Assembly: GCF_028609805.1 (NCBI RefSeq)
Contig: NZ_CP063189.1
Coordinates: 1,612,001 to 1,676,000 of the forward strand
From: Corynebacterium massiliense DSM 45435
Lineage (GTDB): Bacteria; Actinomycetota; Actinomycetes; Mycobacteriales; Mycobacteriaceae
Reading direction: 5' to 3'
DNA length: 64,000 bases
Made by a program: the position numbers and the translations under genes
Notes under the pieces: generated by a model
What the model was told of the DNA's origin: nothing
What the model saw: the letters and a program-made list of their open reading frames with translations, nothing else
Database searches by the model: none
In this document: positions 18,008 through 28,437 of the stretch, one piece after another
Position numbering within the stretch: position 1 is the first letter of the stretch
How the letters are laid out: each line of letters opens with the position of its first letter

Positions 18008-19072
18008 ATGCGCGCTGTTCGCTACTACGGTCAGAAAGATATTCGCGTCGAGGACATCCCGGAGCCGCAGGCCGGCCCCGGCGAGGTGCTCATCAACGTC
18101 GGGTGGTGCGGTATCTGCGGCACCGACCTGCACGAGTACCTGGAGGGCCCGATCTTCGTCCCGGCCCCGGGCCACCCGCACCCGATCTCGGGCGAGGACG
18201 CCCCGGTGACGTTGGGGCACGAATTCTCCGGCACCGTCGCCGCGCTGGGCGAGGACGTCACCGACCTGGAGGTCGGCCAGAAGGTCGTCGTCGAGCCGTA
18301 CATCCTGCCTGACGATGTCGACCCAAAGGAAGACGGCCCCTACAACCTGCACCCAGACATGAACTTCATCGGCCTCGCCGGCCGCGGCGGCGGGCTGTCG
18401 GAAAAGGTCGCCGTCCAGCGCCGCTGGGTTCACCCGGTCGCAGAGCACGTCGAGCTCGACGAGGCCGCGCTCATCGAGCCGCTGTCCGTGGCGCACCACG
18501 CGTTCGCGGCGGCCGATGCCACGGAGGGCGACGTCGCGCTCATCGGCGGTCAAGGCCCCATCGGTGTGCTCACCGCCGCGGTGTGCAAGGCCTACGGGCT
18601 CACCGTCATCGTCTCGGAGCCGTCCGAAATCCGCCGTAACCGCGCCCTCGACGCCGGCGTGGCTGACCACGCCATCAACCCGGCCGAGCAGGACCTGCAG
18701 GAAGAGATCCGCAAGATCACCAACGGCAAGGGCGTGGACGTCGCCTTCGAGTGCACGTCCGTCAACGTCGTGCTGGACCAGCTCATCGAGGCCCTCAAGC
18801 TGCAGGGCACGCTCGTCATCGAGTCAATTTGGTCGAAGAAGGCCGACTTCGACATCCACTCCGTGGTGATGAAGGAACTTACGGTCAAGGGCATCATCGG
18901 CTACGCGCACGACCACGAGCAGACCATCCGCCTGGTCAACGAGGGAAAGATCGACCTCAAGCCGTTCATCACCGGCAAGATCGGCCTCGACGAGGTGGTG
19001 AGCAAGGGCTTCGACACCCTCATCAACCACAACGAGACCGCGGTGAAGATCCTGGTCTCGCCGGAGCTTTAA
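18008..19072 (+). CDS. Zinc-dependent medium-chain dehydrogenase, 2,3-butanediol type
   Basis: 354 aa with a strong GAGGAGG site upstream. Oxidises/reduces acetoin and butanediol or a similar vicinal diol with NAD(H). Catalytic zinc ligands C37 (in [11 protein letters not shown]) and H71-E72 (GHEFSG), and nucleotide-binding [16 protein letters not shown]. Odd: the lobe that normally holds four cysteines for structural zinc (after VVVEPYI) reads [20 protein letters not shown], with none. I recall the same loss in other corynebacterial homologs. It overlaps the ybeY stop by 4 bp (convergent). Substrate is inferred from family resemblance only. Confidence 0.85.
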   Translation: MRAVRYYGQKDIRVEDIPEPQAGPGEVLINVGWCGICGTDLHEYLEGPIFVPAPGHPHPISGEDAPVTLGHEFSGTVAALGEDVTDLEVGQKVVVEPYILPDDVDPKEDGPYNLHPDMNFIGLAGRGGGLSEKVAVQRRWVHPVAEHVELDEAALIEPLSVAHHAFAAADATEGDVALIGGQGPIGVLTAAVCKAYGLTVIVSEPSEIRRNRALDAGVADHAINPAEQDLQEEIRKITNGKGVDVAFECTSVNVVLDQLIEALKLQGTLVIESIWSKKADFDIHSVVMKELTVKGIIGYAHDHEQTIRLVNEGKIDLKPFITGKIGLDEVVSKGFDTLINHNETAVKILVSPEL

Positions 19073-19584
19073 TCTAAGCGCTTATCCAGGTTTTCGCGCT
19101 GCGCCGCCGACGGGAATGCTTCCGGGCCCGTCGGCTTCGGCGGGAAGTCGAGCCCGCTGTCGCGCACGTGGTCGTACCAATCCGCGAGCAGCTCGTTTTG
19201 CAGCGCGAACATTTCCTTTTCCTCGGCCGGCGTCGCGTGGTCGTAGCCGAGCAGGTGCAGGCACCCGTGGGTGGTCAGCAGCGCCAGCTCGTGCGCCAGC
19301 GAATGGCCGGCCGCCCGCGCCTGTTTCTCCGCGAACTCCGGGCACAGGACGATGTCGCCGAGCATGGCGGCATCGTCAAGTGGAAAACTCATCACGTCCG
19401 TGGGGCCTTCTAAGTCCATCCACCGCACGTGCAGGTCCTCGATGGTGCGCAGGTCCACGCACGTGATACTTGCTTCCGCATCCGGGTTGACGTCCATGGC
19501 CCCTAAGACGAACGAGGCGACGTCGATGAGCATTTCTTCGTTGATGCCGTCGACCGGGCACTCGTTGAGGAACTCGATACTCAC
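19069..19584 (-). CDS. ybeY: Endoribonuclease YbeY
   Basis: 171 aa. Zinc site [11 protein letters not shown] near residues 118-128, preceded by [16 protein letters not shown] after the TDVMSFP motif is typical. It matures 16S rRNA 3' ends and takes part in ribosome quality control. It overlaps phoH by ATGA, so phoH-ybeY are translationally coupled, as in most actinobacteria. The C-terminal 25 residues are a low-conservation tail. Confidence 0.95.
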   Translation of the reverse strand: MSIEFLNECPVDGINEEMLIDVASFVLGAMDVNPDAEASITCVDLRTIEDLHVRWMDLEGPTDVMSFPLDDAAMLGDIVLCPEFAEKQARAAGHSLAHELALLTTHGCLHLLGYDHATPAEEKEMFALQNELLADWYDHVRDSGLDFPPKPTGPEAFPSAAQRENLDKRLD

Positions 19585-20528
19585 TTCTTTTTCTCCTCGT
19601 ACATGTCGTATGCGTTGACGATGCGCCCCACCAGTGGGTGGCGGACCACGTCGGCGGCGTCCAGCTCCGCGAAGTAGACGCCTTCTACCCCGCGCAGGAT
19701 GTCGCGCACGAGCCGCAGCCCGGACGCTTCCCCGCGCGGCAGATCCACCTGGGAAATATCGCCGGTGACCACCACGGTCGAGCCGAAACCGAGGCGGGTA
19801 AGGAACATCTTCATCTGCGCGGCGGTCGTATTCTGCGCCTCATCCAGGATGACGAAGGCATCGTTCAAGGTGCGCCCGCGCATGTACGCCAGCGGCGCGA
19901 CCTCAATGATGCCGGCCTCCAAAAGGCGCGGGATGACTTCCGGATCCAGCATGTCCCGCAATGCATCGTAAAGCGGGCGCAGATACGGGTCGATCTTGTC
20001 GTCCAAGGTGCCGGGCAAAAAGCCAAGCTTCTCGCCTGCCTCCACCGCCGGCCGGGTGAGGATGATGCGGCGGATCTGTTTCGCCTGCAGCGCCTGCACC
20101 GCCTTGGCCACCGCAAGGTACGTCTTGCCGGAACCGGCCGGCCCGATGCCGAAGACCACCGTGTTGTTGTCAATGGCGTCCACGTAGCGCGCCTGCCCGG
20201 CCGTCTTCGGGCGGATGGCCTTGCCACGGCGCGCGACGATGTCCCGGCGAGACGGCACGTGGGAGTCCGCCGCCACGATGTTGGCGGCATAGCGGACCGA
20301 TTCCTCCGTGACCGGGTTGCCGCGGCGGGCAGACGCCTCCAGCTCCTTGAGGATCTTCTTCGCCCGCGCCACCTCAAAGTCGGGGCCCTTGAGGGTGACC
20401 GTCGCGCCACGAGCAAAGACGTCGGCGCCGACCACGTCATGGACCGCGCGGAGGTTTGCGTCAGCCGGCCCGATGACGGCGTCGGCGTACGCGGAATCGA
20501 GCTCGAAGGTCTTCGTCACTATCGCCAC
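19581..20528 (-). CDS. phoH: PhoH-like ATPase
   Basis: 315 aa. N-terminal KH-like part (about 1-90), then P-loop [30 protein letters not shown], Walker [12 protein letters not shown] and GDISQVDLP. Predicted cytoplasmic ATPase, proposed helicase-like in RNA metabolism. It lies 11 bp after rsmE and overlaps ybeY. Confidence 0.94.
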   Translation of the reverse strand: MAIVTKTFELDSAYADAVIGPADANLRAVHDVVGADVFARGATVTLKGPDFEVARAKKILKELEASARRGNPVTEESVRYAANIVAADSHVPSRRDIVARRGKAIRPKTAGQARYVDAIDNNTVVFGIGPAGSGKTYLAVAKAVQALQAKQIRRIILTRPAVEAGEKLGFLPGTLDDKIDPYLRPLYDALRDMLDPEVIPRLLEAGIIEVAPLAYMRGRTLNDAFVILDEAQNTTAAQMKMFLTRLGFGSTVVVTGDISQVDLPRGEASGLRLVRDILRGVEGVYFAELDAADVVRHPLVGRIVNAYDMYEEKKK

Positions 20529-20539
20529 GGTGCTTCAGG

Positions 20540-21280
20540 CTACCAGCGCTCGGTCAGCGCCCCTACGGCAGCAAGGGCAACCATCGCGGCCGACGAAGTG
20601 CGCAGAACCTGCGGCCCCAGCTTCACCGGACGCGCGCCAGCCTGGGTGAGGATGTCCAGCTCGTCCGGCCCGATGCCGCCTTCCGGCCCGATGATAAGCA
20701 GCATGTCAGTAGCGGCCGTGCAGTCGAGGTTCTTGAGAGATTCGGTCGCGTCTTCGTGCAGGACCAGGGCGAGGTCGGCCTCGGCAATGCGCGCGGCCAA
20801 TTGCTTCGTGGTCAGCGGACCGGAGACCTCCGGCACGCGGGGGCGACGCGACTGTTTGGCCGCCGCAGCCGCGTTGTCCTGCCACTTTTTCAGCGCCTTC
20901 GGGATCTTCTTGCCGTCCCACTTGGCCACGCAGCGGTCCGCGGCCCACGCCACGATGGCATCCGCGCCGGCCTGGGTGGCCAGGTCGACGGCAAGATCCG
21001 CGTGCCCGGCTTTCGGTATCGCCTGCACGACCGTCACGGCCGGCTGTGGCAAGGGTTCACGCTCGTGCGTGACGATGCTCCCCCGCAGCACCTCTTTGCC
21101 CTCTACCGCGGTCACCTCCACCACGGCGGTCACCCCGGCGCCATCGCTCAGCGCGACGCGCTCACCCACCGCAGTCCGCTTGACGGTCACGGCATGACGG
21201 CCTTCGGCGCCGTCGAGGGTGATGGAATCGCCGACCGAGTAGCTGGCAAGATCCGGGAAGATGAAGACGGGCAGCGACAT
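20540..21280 (-). CDS. rsmE: 16S rRNA (uracil-1498-N3)-methyltransferase
   Basis: 246 aa. N-terminal PUA-like barrel (SITLDGAEGRHAVTVKR), then a SPOUT domain with LLIIGPEGGIGPDELDIL and the knot region VKLGPQVLRTSSAAMVAL that binds S-adenosylmethionine. It follows dnaJ by 5 bp and precedes phoH, the standard order. Confidence 0.94.
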   Translation of the reverse strand: MSLPVFIFPDLASYSVGDSITLDGAEGRHAVTVKRTAVGERVALSDGAGVTAVVEVTAVEGKEVLRGSIVTHEREPLPQPAVTVVQAIPKAGHADLAVDLATQAGADAIVAWAADRCVAKWDGKKIPKALKKWQDNAAAAAKQSRRPRVPEVSGPLTTKQLAARIAEADLALVLHEDATESLKNLDCTAATDMLLIIGPEGGIGPDELDILTQAGARPVKLGPQVLRTSSAAMVALAAVGALTERW

Positions 21281-21285
21281 GGCGG

Positions 21286-22431
21286 TTAGAAGCGCAGCTT
21301 TCCGCGCAGGCGGGAGAAGAAGGACTCCTCCTGCCCGTCGCCCTCGGCTTTAACCTTGGCGTCATCGCTGCGGTGATCGCGCAGCTTTTCCAAAAGGTCC
21401 TGCGAGGTCTTGTCCAGATCGCGCGGGACCACCACGTCGATGTGGGCGAAGAGCTTGCCGTAGCCATCGGTGCGCAGGCGCGGCATGCCCGCATCCGCGA
21501 TCGTGATGGACTCACCCGGCTGCGTGCCCGGATCCACGTCGACCGCGAGGTCTTCACCGGACAGCTGCGGCACGGTGCAGGTAGTGCCCAAGGCGGCGTC
21601 GACCATCGGCACGCGCAGGGTGACGTGCAGGTCGTCGGCGTCGCGCTCGAAAACCTCGTGCGGGGTGGTGTGCACCTCTACGTAGAGATCACCGGCCGGG
21701 CCACCGCCGTGGCCGACCTCGCCCTGGCTGGCCATGCGGATCCGCATGCCATTGCCGATGCCCGCCGGAATGTTCACCGTCAGATCGCGGCGCTTCTTCA
21801 CGCGGCCATCGCCGCCGCAGTGGTTGCACGGGTCCTTGATGATTTCGCCGAAGCCCTGGCACTGCGGGCACGGGCGCGCCGTCATGACCTGGCCGAGCAG
21901 CGAGCGCTGCATCTCCTGAATTTCACCGGAGCCATGGCAGTGATTACAGGTGACCGGCTTGTCCTTGGAATTGGACCCGGTGCCCTGGCACCTGTCGCAC
22001 AGCACCGCGGTGTCCACGGTGACTTCCTTCTTCAGGCCCGTGTAGGCCTCTTCCAGAGTGATCTGCGTGCGAAGAAGCGCGTCGTTACCGGGCTGCACGC
22101 GCGAACGCGGACCGCGGGAAGCGCCGGCCCCGCCGCCGAAGAACTCCGCAAAGATGTCGCCCAGGCCGCCGAAACCAGCGCCTGCGCCAGCCCCGGCGCC
22201 CGCGCCCCGCTGCTCCATCGGATCGCCGCCCATATCGACGATCTGGCGCTTTTGCGGATCCAGCAGCACTTCCTGCGCGACGGAGATCTCGCGGAACTTC
22301 TCCGCGGCCTCCTCGTTGTCGGGATTTACGTCTGGGTGGTACTTGCGGGCGAGTTTGCGGTACGCCTTCTTAATCTGCTGATCGGTGGCAGATTTGTCCA
22401 CGCCGAGAATGCCGTAATAATCACGAGCCAC
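21286..22431 (-). CDS. dnaJ2: Chaperone DnaJ (HrcA-linked paralog)
   Basis: 381 aa. J domain with HPDVN (residues 31-35), Gly-rich stretch [17 protein letters not shown], four zinc repeats [32 protein letters not shown], and C-terminal substrate-binding domains. Co-chaperone stimulating DnaK ATPase. Linked to hrcA 64 bp upstream, which marks it as the DnaJ2-type copy; the other copy normally sits with dnaK-grpE, outside this window. Confidence 0.95.
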   Translation of the reverse strand: MARDYYGILGVDKSATDQQIKKAYRKLARKYHPDVNPDNEEAAEKFREISVAQEVLLDPQKRQIVDMGGDPMEQRGAGAGAGAGAGFGGLGDIFAEFFGGGAGASRGPRSRVQPGNDALLRTQITLEEAYTGLKKEVTVDTAVLCDRCQGTGSNSKDKPVTCNHCHGSGEIQEMQRSLLGQVMTARPCPQCQGFGEIIKDPCNHCGGDGRVKKRRDLTVNIPAGIGNGMRIRMASQGEVGHGGGPAGDLYVEVHTTPHEVFERDADDLHVTLRVPMVDAALGTTCTVPQLSGEDLAVDVDPGTQPGESITIADAGMPRLRTDGYGKLFAHIDVVVPRDLDKTSQDLLEKLRDHRSDDAKVKAEGDGQEESFFSRLRGKLRF

Positions 22432-22495
22432 GAGTTGTAACTTTCCTTTGCTAACGAGGGTTCAGTCTAAATTCACACGCGGTATCGAGAGTCTA

Positions 22496-23524
22496 CTACC
22501 GAGGACCCACGATATCGCTGACGTACCTGGCAACAGCAGACACCCGGGCAATTGTTCCCGGATAGTCCATAAAGGTCGGGCCCACCACGCCCATGCCCCC
22601 GAGCGTCTCCCCGTCCGCGCCATACGCGGCCGAGACTACCGAGGAACCGCGCAGCTGGTCCTCCTCGTGCTCGTCGCCGATGACGACCGCCACGTCCCCC
22701 ATCTCTGGGACCCGCGCGAGGAGCTTGAGCAGCGTGACCTGTTCCTCCAGCGCCTCGATAAGGGTGGGCAGTCCCTGGGCGAAGGTGGCGGGCACGCGGG
22801 TGAGGTTCGATGCGCCCGCCATGAGCAGCCTGTCCGTCGGGTGATCGACCAGGGTTTCGGCCAAGGTCGTGGCCGCCGGGACAATGTAGTCGGCGAGGTC
22901 GGAGGGGGCGGCATCGGCAAGCGCGGCCAGCTGCGAGGACGCCTCCCGGAACGTCTTTCCCACCAACGCCTGGTTCAACGCGTCACGCAAGCGGACCGTG
23001 TCCGCCTCGTCGATAGGCTGGGCCAGATCCACGTTGCGCTGATCCACTCGGCCGGCGTCCGTGATGAGTACCAGCAGCAGACGCACCGGCGACAACGCCA
23101 CCACCTCACAGTGTTTCACCCGCGAGACCTGGAGGTTCGGCATCTGCACCACCGCCGCCTGGCGGGTCACCTGCGCGAGCAGCTGCGCGGAACGGTAGAG
23201 CACGTCCTCGACGTCCACGCCTCGTTCCAAGAAGGAGACCATCGCGGTGCGCTCCGCCGAAGACAACGGCTTAACGTCGTGCAGGCTGTCCACGAACTGC
23301 CGGTAGCCCTTTTGCGTGGGCACACGGCCCGAGCTGGCGTGCGGCTGGGTAATGAGCCCCTCGGATTCCAACACCGCCATGTCGTTGCGGATGGTCGCCG
23401 ACGACACCCCCAGCTGATAGCGCTCCACCAGGGACTTCGAGCCGACCGGTTCCTGCGAGGCAATGAAATCCGCGACGATCGCGCGCAACACGTCGCCGCG
23501 GCGCTTGTCCGTGATAGACGACAT
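22496..23524 (-). CDS. hrcA: Heat-shock repressor HrcA
   Basis: 342 aa from ATG 23524, chosen because GGAGGTG stands 8 nt upstream; a longer frame to 23548 lacks support. Winged-helix N-terminus with [25 protein letters not shown] (two parts), [17 protein letters not shown], then a GAF-like middle. It represses chaperonin genes by binding CIRCE. I saw no CIRCE element (TTAGCACTC-N9-GAGTGCTAA) upstream of hrcA or dnaJ here, so autoregulation is not supported. Confidence 0.95.
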   Translation of the reverse strand: MSSITDKRRGDVLRAIVADFIASQEPVGSKSLVERYQLGVSSATIRNDMAVLESEGLITQPHASSGRVPTQKGYRQFVDSLHDVKPLSSAERTAMVSFLERGVDVEDVLYRSAQLLAQVTRQAAVVQMPNLQVSRVKHCEVVALSPVRLLLVLITDAGRVDQRNVDLAQPIDEADTVRLRDALNQALVGKTFREASSQLAALADAAPSDLADYIVPAATTLAETLVDHPTDRLLMAGASNLTRVPATFAQGLPTLIEALEEQVTLLKLLARVPEMGDVAVVIGDEHEEDQLRGSSVVSAAYGADGETLGGMGVVGPTFMDYPGTIARVSAVARYVSDIVGPR

Positions 23525-23561
23525 CCCGGAAATCACCTCCCTTAACAACCCATGAGTATAA

Positions 23562-24686
23562 CTACTGCTCTTCGGCCACTAGGAGGTCCGTGACGATGCC
23601 ATCGGCAAGCAGCCGGCCCGAATCGGTGACCCAGATCCGATCGTCGTCGGCGCTGAGGAGCCCGCGATCCAGGTACGACCGCAGCGCCGGGGTGTCCGCC
23701 ACCCAGTCGCGCGGGATGCCCTCCTTCAGGCGCAGCCCCAGCATCACCCGCTCGGTGTGGCGGTCATGTGGCGTGAGCGTCTCCGTCCCGCCGATAGGCA
23801 GCTCCCCCTCCGCCAACATCCGCGAGTAGCGGGCGGGGTGTTTGACGTTGTAAAAGCGCTCATCGCCCAGGTGCGAATGCGCACCCGGACCCGCACCCCA
23901 CCAGTCGCCGTCGCGCCAGTAGATGCGATTGTGCTCGCACTCGCCGCCCGGCTTCGCCCAGTTGGAGACCTCGTACCAGTCATATCCAACCTTCTCGAGG
24001 GCGTTCGCGATGAGCTGGTAACGCCGGGCCATCACATCCTCGTCCGGGGCGGGCAGCTCCCTCTTGGACACCTTGCGGTACATGCGCGTGCCCCTTTCCA
24101 CGATGAGCGAATAGGCGCTGACGTGGTCGACGCCGGTCTCGATGACCTTCTCCACCGTCTGGGCGAGATCCTCATCCGTCTCAGTAGGCGTCGCGTAAAT
24201 CATGTCCAGATTGACGTGCTCGAAACCCGCGTCCTGGGCCTCGCGGGCGGCGGCGAAGGCCCGGCCCGGGGTGTGGGCGCGCTCTAAGACCTGCAGCACG
24301 TGCGGCGCGGCCGACTGCATGCCCAGCGACACGCGGTTGAATCCCGCCTCGCGGATGCCGGCGAAATAGTCGGGAGAGGTGGATTCCGGGTTCGATTCGG
24401 TGGTCACCTCCGCGCCGGGGGCCAGGCCGAACGTGTTCCGGACCGTGGTGAGGATGCGGCTAAGGCCCGCGGCACCGAGAAGCGACGGGGTGCCGCCGCC
24501 GACGAACACTGTCTGGGCGGGCGTGCGGACCTTCTGTGCGGCGATGTCGAGCTCGCGGTCTAAGGCATCGAGGTAGCCGGAAACGTTGTGGCCCGCTCCG
24601 CCGAGCTCGCCGGGAGTGTAGGTATTGAAATCGCAATAACCGCAGCGGGTCGCACAAAACGGGACGTGGATATACAGCCCAAACAT
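23562..24686 (-). CDS. hemW: Radical-SAM heme chaperone HemW
   Basis: 374 aa from ATG 24686 (GAGGG 8 nt upstream); a GTG 9 nt earlier is possible. FeS motif CATRCGYC at residues 12-19 and the HemW-diagnostic HNRIYW (within [16 protein letters not shown]) separate it from true coproporphyrinogen dehydrogenases. C-terminal HemN_C domain. It binds heme and is thought to insert it into respiratory enzymes. It precedes hrcA by 37 bp. Confidence 0.93.
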   Translation of the reverse strand: MFGLYIHVPFCATRCGYCDFNTYTPGELGGAGHNVSGYLDALDRELDIAAQKVRTPAQTVFVGGGTPSLLGAAGLSRILTTVRNTFGLAPGAEVTTESNPESTSPDYFAGIREAGFNRVSLGMQSAAPHVLQVLERAHTPGRAFAAAREAQDAGFEHVNLDMIYATPTETDEDLAQTVEKVIETGVDHVSAYSLIVERGTRMYRKVSKRELPAPDEDVMARRYQLIANALEKVGYDWYEVSNWAKPGGECEHNRIYWRDGDWWGAGPGAHSHLGDERFYNVKHPARYSRMLAEGELPIGGTETLTPHDRHTERVMLGLRLKEGIPRDWVADTPALRSYLDRGLLSADDDRIWVTDSGRLLADGIVTDLLVAEEQ

Positions 24687-24843
24687 GACAGGCACCCTCT
24701 CACAAACGATTTAGTACTCGCGAAAGTTTATTGTGTACTCTGAAGTGATAAAAACCCAGCTACACAGTGCAGGAAGGCGGCTTTTTCAAGTGGAACCTCC
24801 GAGTCGATGTCCCAGCGGCGCAACAGAAGCTGGGGGCTGGTAA

Positions 24844-26199
24844 ATGCTGACCTCGGTTCTCATGGTCGTCGCTGGGATAATAGTCATCGGTCTCCTCATC
24901 GCTGCTAACGGGTACTTCGTCGCCCAGGAATTCGCGTTCATGTCCGTCGACCGAACACAGCTGCGCTCCCTGGCCGCCGGCGGTGACCGCCCCGCCCAAC
25001 GGGCGCTCAACATCACCACCCAAACCTCGTTCATGCTGTCCGGCGCCCAGCTCGGCGTCACCGTCACCGGCCTTCTGGTCGGCTACGTAGCCGAGCCGCT
25101 CGTGGGTGAGGGCTTGGGACAGCTCCTGGGTGGAACGGCGATGGCGGTGGGCATCGGCACGCTTGTGGCACTCGCCCTATCCACCGTCGCGTCTATGCTG
25201 TTCGCGGAGCTGTTTCCGAAGAACTACACCATCGCTACCCCGATGAAGTCCGCCAAGGCTCTGTCCCGCTCCACGAGCCTGTACCTGCGGATCTTTGGTC
25301 CGCTCATCCGGTTTTTCGAGTTCTCGTCGAACGCCATCCTCAAAGTCTTCGGTATCGAACCAGTCGAAGACGTCGATTCCTCCGCGACCACGGACGACCT
25401 GGAATCCATCGTGGAGTCGTCCCACGAAACCGGCGATCTGGACAACGAGACCTACATGGTCTTGGACCGCCTGCTGGACTTTCCCGAGCACGACGTCGAG
25501 CACGCCATGATTCCGCGGTCCCGCACCGACGTGGTCGAGCCCGACACCCCACTGTCTGAGGTCCGCGATCTCATGGCGCAGAACCACTCCCGCTACCCCG
25601 TCATCGACGATGACCACAACCCCGTCGGCGTGGTGCACCTGATGGACCTGCTGACCACGCCGCAGCGTGCCGATGCCCCGGTGCGCGAGGTCATGCGCGC
25701 GGCCCTCGTCGTGCCGGAGCTCATGCCGCTTCCCGATGTCGTGACCGAGCTGCGCGACAACGACGAGAAGATGGCGTGCGTCATCGACGAGTACGGCGGA
25801 TTCGTCGGCATCGTGACCATGGAGGACCTGGCCGAGGAGATCCTCGGCGATGTCAGCGACGAGCACGACATCGAAGAATCCGAGGAAATTACCGAGCAGG
25901 ACGACTCGCACTGGCTTGTCGATGGCGACACGCCCCTCGACGAGGTGGAACGCGCCATCGGACACGCGCTGCCCGAGGGCGATTTCGAGACCGTCGCCGG
26001 GCTGCTTATCTCCGAGACCGGGGGTCTGATGGAAGTCGGCGAGCAGCACGACATCGACCTAGCGGCTGAGCCGGACGACTGGGTGGAGGCTGACAACGCG
26101 CCGACGCGGCGCCTGCACGTCACCGTCCGCGAGATTGACCGGCACGTGCCGTCGTCGCTGGCCTTGGAGCTCATCGAAGAACGTGAGGAGGACGAGTAA
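24844..26199 (+). CDS. CNNM/CBS-domain membrane protein (HlyC/CorC family), first of pair
   Basis: 451 aa. DUF21/CNNM membrane domain (about 1-190) with GYFVAQEFAFMSVDRTQLRSLA and SGAQLGVTVTGLLVG. Two CBS domains at about 205-330 (MIPRSRTDVVEPDTPLSEVRDLM, ACVIDEYGGFVGIVTMEDLAEEILG, each in parts). CorC_HlyC transporter-associated domain to the end. Family proteins are linked to Mg2+ or Co2+ efflux/homeostasis. TAATG overlap with the next gene means tight coupling and probably a heteromeric pair. Confidence 0.92.
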   Translation: MLTSVLMVVAGIIVIGLLIAANGYFVAQEFAFMSVDRTQLRSLAAGGDRPAQRALNITTQTSFMLSGAQLGVTVTGLLVGYVAEPLVGEGLGQLLGGTAMAVGIGTLVALALSTVASMLFAELFPKNYTIATPMKSAKALSRSTSLYLRIFGPLIRFFEFSSNAILKVFGIEPVEDVDSSATTDDLESIVESSHETGDLDNETYMVLDRLLDFPEHDVEHAMIPRSRTDVVEPDTPLSEVRDLMAQNHSRYPVIDDDHNPVGVVHLMDLLTTPQRADAPVREVMRAALVVPELMPLPDVVTELRDNDEKMACVIDEYGGFVGIVTMEDLAEEILGDVSDEHDIEESEEITEQDDSHWLVDGDTPLDEVERAIGHALPEGDFETVAGLLISETGGLMEVGEQHDIDLAAEPDDWVEADNAPTRRLHVTVREIDRHVPSSLALELIEEREEDE

Positions 26200-27254
26200 T
26201 GCTGCAGTTTTTGCTGACTGTGCTCATCATCGTGGCATCCGGCTTCTTCGTCATCATCGAGTTCGCGACGATGGGCGCGCGGCGCAACCGCTTGGAAGAG
26301 TCCGCCGAGACCTCTAGGTCTGCCCGCGCCGGACTGCGCTCGCTCAATGAGCTCACCGTGATGCTGGCGGGCGCGCAGCTGGGGATTACCGCGGCCACCT
26401 TCGCCCTCGGTGCGGTGACGAAGCCGTGGGTGCACGAAATGCTCACGCCGGTGCTGACTGCGCTGTCGCTGCCGGCGGGCATTGCCGATGTCGCCTCCTT
26501 CGTCCTCGCCCTGTTCGTGGTGACGTTTTTGCACCTCGTCCTGGGCGAGATGGCGCCTAAGTCGTGGGCGATTGCCCACCCGGAACGGGCCCTGCAGGTC
26601 GTCGCGCCGCTCGCGCGCGGCTGGGTCTGGCTGTTCCGACCGCTGCTCAACTGGATTAACCGCGCGGCCAATGGGTTAGTCCGGATGGTCGGTGAAGATC
26701 CCGTCGACCGCGCTGCGGCGGCGGGTTACGACGCCGACACGTTGCGGACCCTGGTCGAGCACTCCCGGGAGACCGGGGCCATGGATGACACCTCGGCCTC
26801 GCAGATTACCGGTGTCATCGAGCTGGAGGCGTCGACCGCAAAGGCGCTGGCGCGGAAGGTCGGATCGGAGATTGTGCCGCTCCCGTCTGACGCGACCGTG
26901 GCTGACATGCACAAGTTGGCCGCGCAGGAGCAAATAATGCGCGTGCTGGTCTCCGACCGCACCTCGCGTGTGCCCCGCGTCGTCCACGTCCGCGACACCC
27001 TCCTCGCCGCGCCCGAGACACCGCTGAGTGAGTTGTCCCGACCGGTCCTGACCGTGGCGGGAACCACCACCGTCCAGCACACGCTCGACCATATGCGTGC
27101 GCGCAACGAGCAGATCGTCGTCGTGGGCAAGGCCGACAAGGCCCACGCCGTCTGGACGTTGACGTGGGATAACATAATGGGCCAGCTGTGGCCACAAATC
27201 GCCGAAGAATTACGAGCTGTGGATAAATCTGGCACTAAAACTGGTCGCGGATAG
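26199..27254 (+). CDS. CNNM/CBS-domain membrane protein, second of pair
   Basis: 351 aa, starting inside the upstream stop codon. Same CNNM membrane domain (SGFFVIIEFATMGARRNRLEE, LAGAQLGITAATFALG) and a shortened CBS pair, but without the C-terminal CorC_HlyC domain, so it is a regulatory or structural partner of the first protein. This long-short CNNM pairing is frequent in actinobacteria. The last codons contain one half of a DnaA-box pair (27218-27226). Confidence 0.9.
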   Translation: MLQFLLTVLIIVASGFFVIIEFATMGARRNRLEESAETSRSARAGLRSLNELTVMLAGAQLGITAATFALGAVTKPWVHEMLTPVLTALSLPAGIADVASFVLALFVVTFLHLVLGEMAPKSWAIAHPERALQVVAPLARGWVWLFRPLLNWINRAANGLVRMVGEDPVDRAAAAGYDADTLRTLVEHSRETGAMDDTSASQITGVIELEASTAKALARKVGSEIVPLPSDATVADMHKLAAQEQIMRVLVSDRTSRVPRVVHVRDTLLAAPETPLSELSRPVLTVAGTTTVQHTLDHMRARNEQIVVVGKADKAHAVWTLTWDNIMGQLWPQIAEELRAVDKSGTKTGRG

Positions 27255-27267
27255 CTAGTTATCCACA
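27218..27267. repeat. Inverted pair of DnaA-box sequences, locus A
   Basis: TGTGGATAA at 27218-27226 and TTATCCACA at 27259-27267, each a perfect DnaA-box match, in inverted orientation spanning 50 bp. The left copy is inside the end of the CNNM gene. The pair lies 55 bp upstream of a 13E12 HNH gene. Shared outer flank GGC after the right box with the loci at 55817 and 63497. Confidence 0.7.
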
Positions 27268-27308
27268 GGCTGCGCTGGGAAGTCTTGCCAGCTTGACCGT
27301 GATGGTCT

Positions 27309-27314
27309 TAGGTT
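27309..27314 (+). promoter_or_regulatory. -10 hexamer of the first 13E12 gene (leaderless)
   Basis: TAGGTT ends 7 nt before the GTG start at 27322; no ribosome site. Confidence 0.45.
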
Positions 27315-27321
27315 CAAAGGC

Positions 27322-28437
27322 GTGAATAAAGCAGCAGACTTACTCGCCCGCCTAGCCACGTGCGGCCTCGCCATAGCCGAGCTGGCCTACCGACACGGCC
27401 TTGACGCCACCGCGGGCCTTGATGCTGCCACCGTCCGGTCCTACACCGCGATAGGCCAGAGCCTGTTCGGCCCCTGTTCAGAGCCCAAGGTGCGCGCCCA
27501 AGTGTTGGAGCACGCCGCCGAGTTCCCCATCACCCGCCTGCAGGTCATCCACAAAGCCGCCCGCCAACTTCACCGCGACGCAGACATCACCCGCTGGCAA
27601 CTACGCCTCGAACTCGCCGAACGCCACGAGCTGACCATCGACCAGCTACGCGAATACGCCCGCAACCGTGTGCGCGAACTCAACCAGAAGACCGGAACAA
27701 AGCCCGTACGCAGCCTGGTTATCGGCCGCGACATCGACGCCACCGGCAGGCGAACCGCCCTGCTGAAACTACCGGCCGCCGAAATGGCCAAACTGGAAAA
27801 GAAAATCCGGCGCATGACCGCCAAACGCGGCAACGTACCTGAAGACATCGCCATGGGCAACGCCATGTGGGCACTGCTGCAAGGAAAAGCCTCCCCGAAG
27901 ACCGACCAAGAGAAGACACCCGAGCCGACGTTTCTGATCAAAGCCGAAGACCTCGTCGGCAACGGCAACGGGGAACTAGTGGCCACGGACGGCACGATCA
28001 TCGACGCCCAGTCCTACCTGAACTCGCAGTTAGGCCGGTACGGGTGGGCGATGATCTACGACAAGAACGCCCAGCCGGTCAACCTCCACCGGCTCGAGCG
28101 GTTCGCCAACACCACACAGCGAACGATGTTGGCCATCGACCAGGGTGAATGCGCCTGGCCGGGATGCCGCAGAAAAGCCATCTACGCCAAAGCCCACCAC
28201 ATCAACGCCTGGAAACACGGCGGAGCCACCAACCTCAACAACCTGGTGGCACTCTGCGGGCCGCACAACGCCCGAAACGATGACGACCCGAACTCACCGC
28301 CCAAAAACGGCAGGATAGGAAAAGACCCCGACGGCCACCCATGCTGGTACCCACCTGACGGCGGACCACCGCAGTACAACGACGGGATCCACACCCAACA
28401 ATCCGGGCGAGCGTGGGCAGTTAAGCAGTCTGATTAG
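27322..28437 (+). CDS. 13E12-repeat family protein with HNH nuclease domain (copy 1)
   Basis: 371 aa from GTG 27322. N-terminal DUF222-like helical region (about 1-250). C-terminal HNH: zinc ligand pairs in CAWPGCRRKAIYAKAHHINAWKHGG (two parts) and LCGPHNARND. The HNH His residues and the C-x4-C / C-x2-H layout are intact, so it may be active. Mycobacterial REP13E12 members exist in multiple copies and one of them hosts the attachment site of phage phiRv1. Function of the family is not established. The gene is preceded by DnaA-box pair A and overlaps the convergent neighbour by 17 bp. Confidence 0.88.
   Translation: MNKAADLLARLATCGLAIAELAYRHGLDATAGLDAATVRSYTAIGQSLFGPCSEPKVRAQVLEHAAEFPITRLQVIHKAARQLHRDADITRWQLRLELAERHELTIDQLREYARNRVRELNQKTGTKPVRSLVIGRDIDATGRRTALLKLPAAEMAKLEKKIRRMTAKRGNVPEDIAMGNAMWALLQGKASPKTDQEKTPEPTFLIKAEDLVGNGNGELVATDGTIIDAQSYLNSQLGRYGWAMIYDKNAQPVNLHRLERFANTTQRTMLAIDQGECAWPGCRRKAIYAKAHHINAWKHGGATNLNNLVALCGPHNARNDDDPNSPPKNGRIGKDPDGHPCWYPPDGGPPQYNDGIHTQQSGRAWAVKQSD

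Noticed and set aside
19638-21197. 519-codon plus-strand frame
   Set aside because: Antisense to phoH and rsmE, both well supported.
23525-23561. CIRCE element before hrcA
   Set aside because: No TTAGCACTC/GAGTGCTAA inverted repeat was found.
27322-28437. Transposase or IS element
   Set aside because: The protein is a 13E12 HNH family member; no terminal inverted repeats with target duplication, and no DDE motif.
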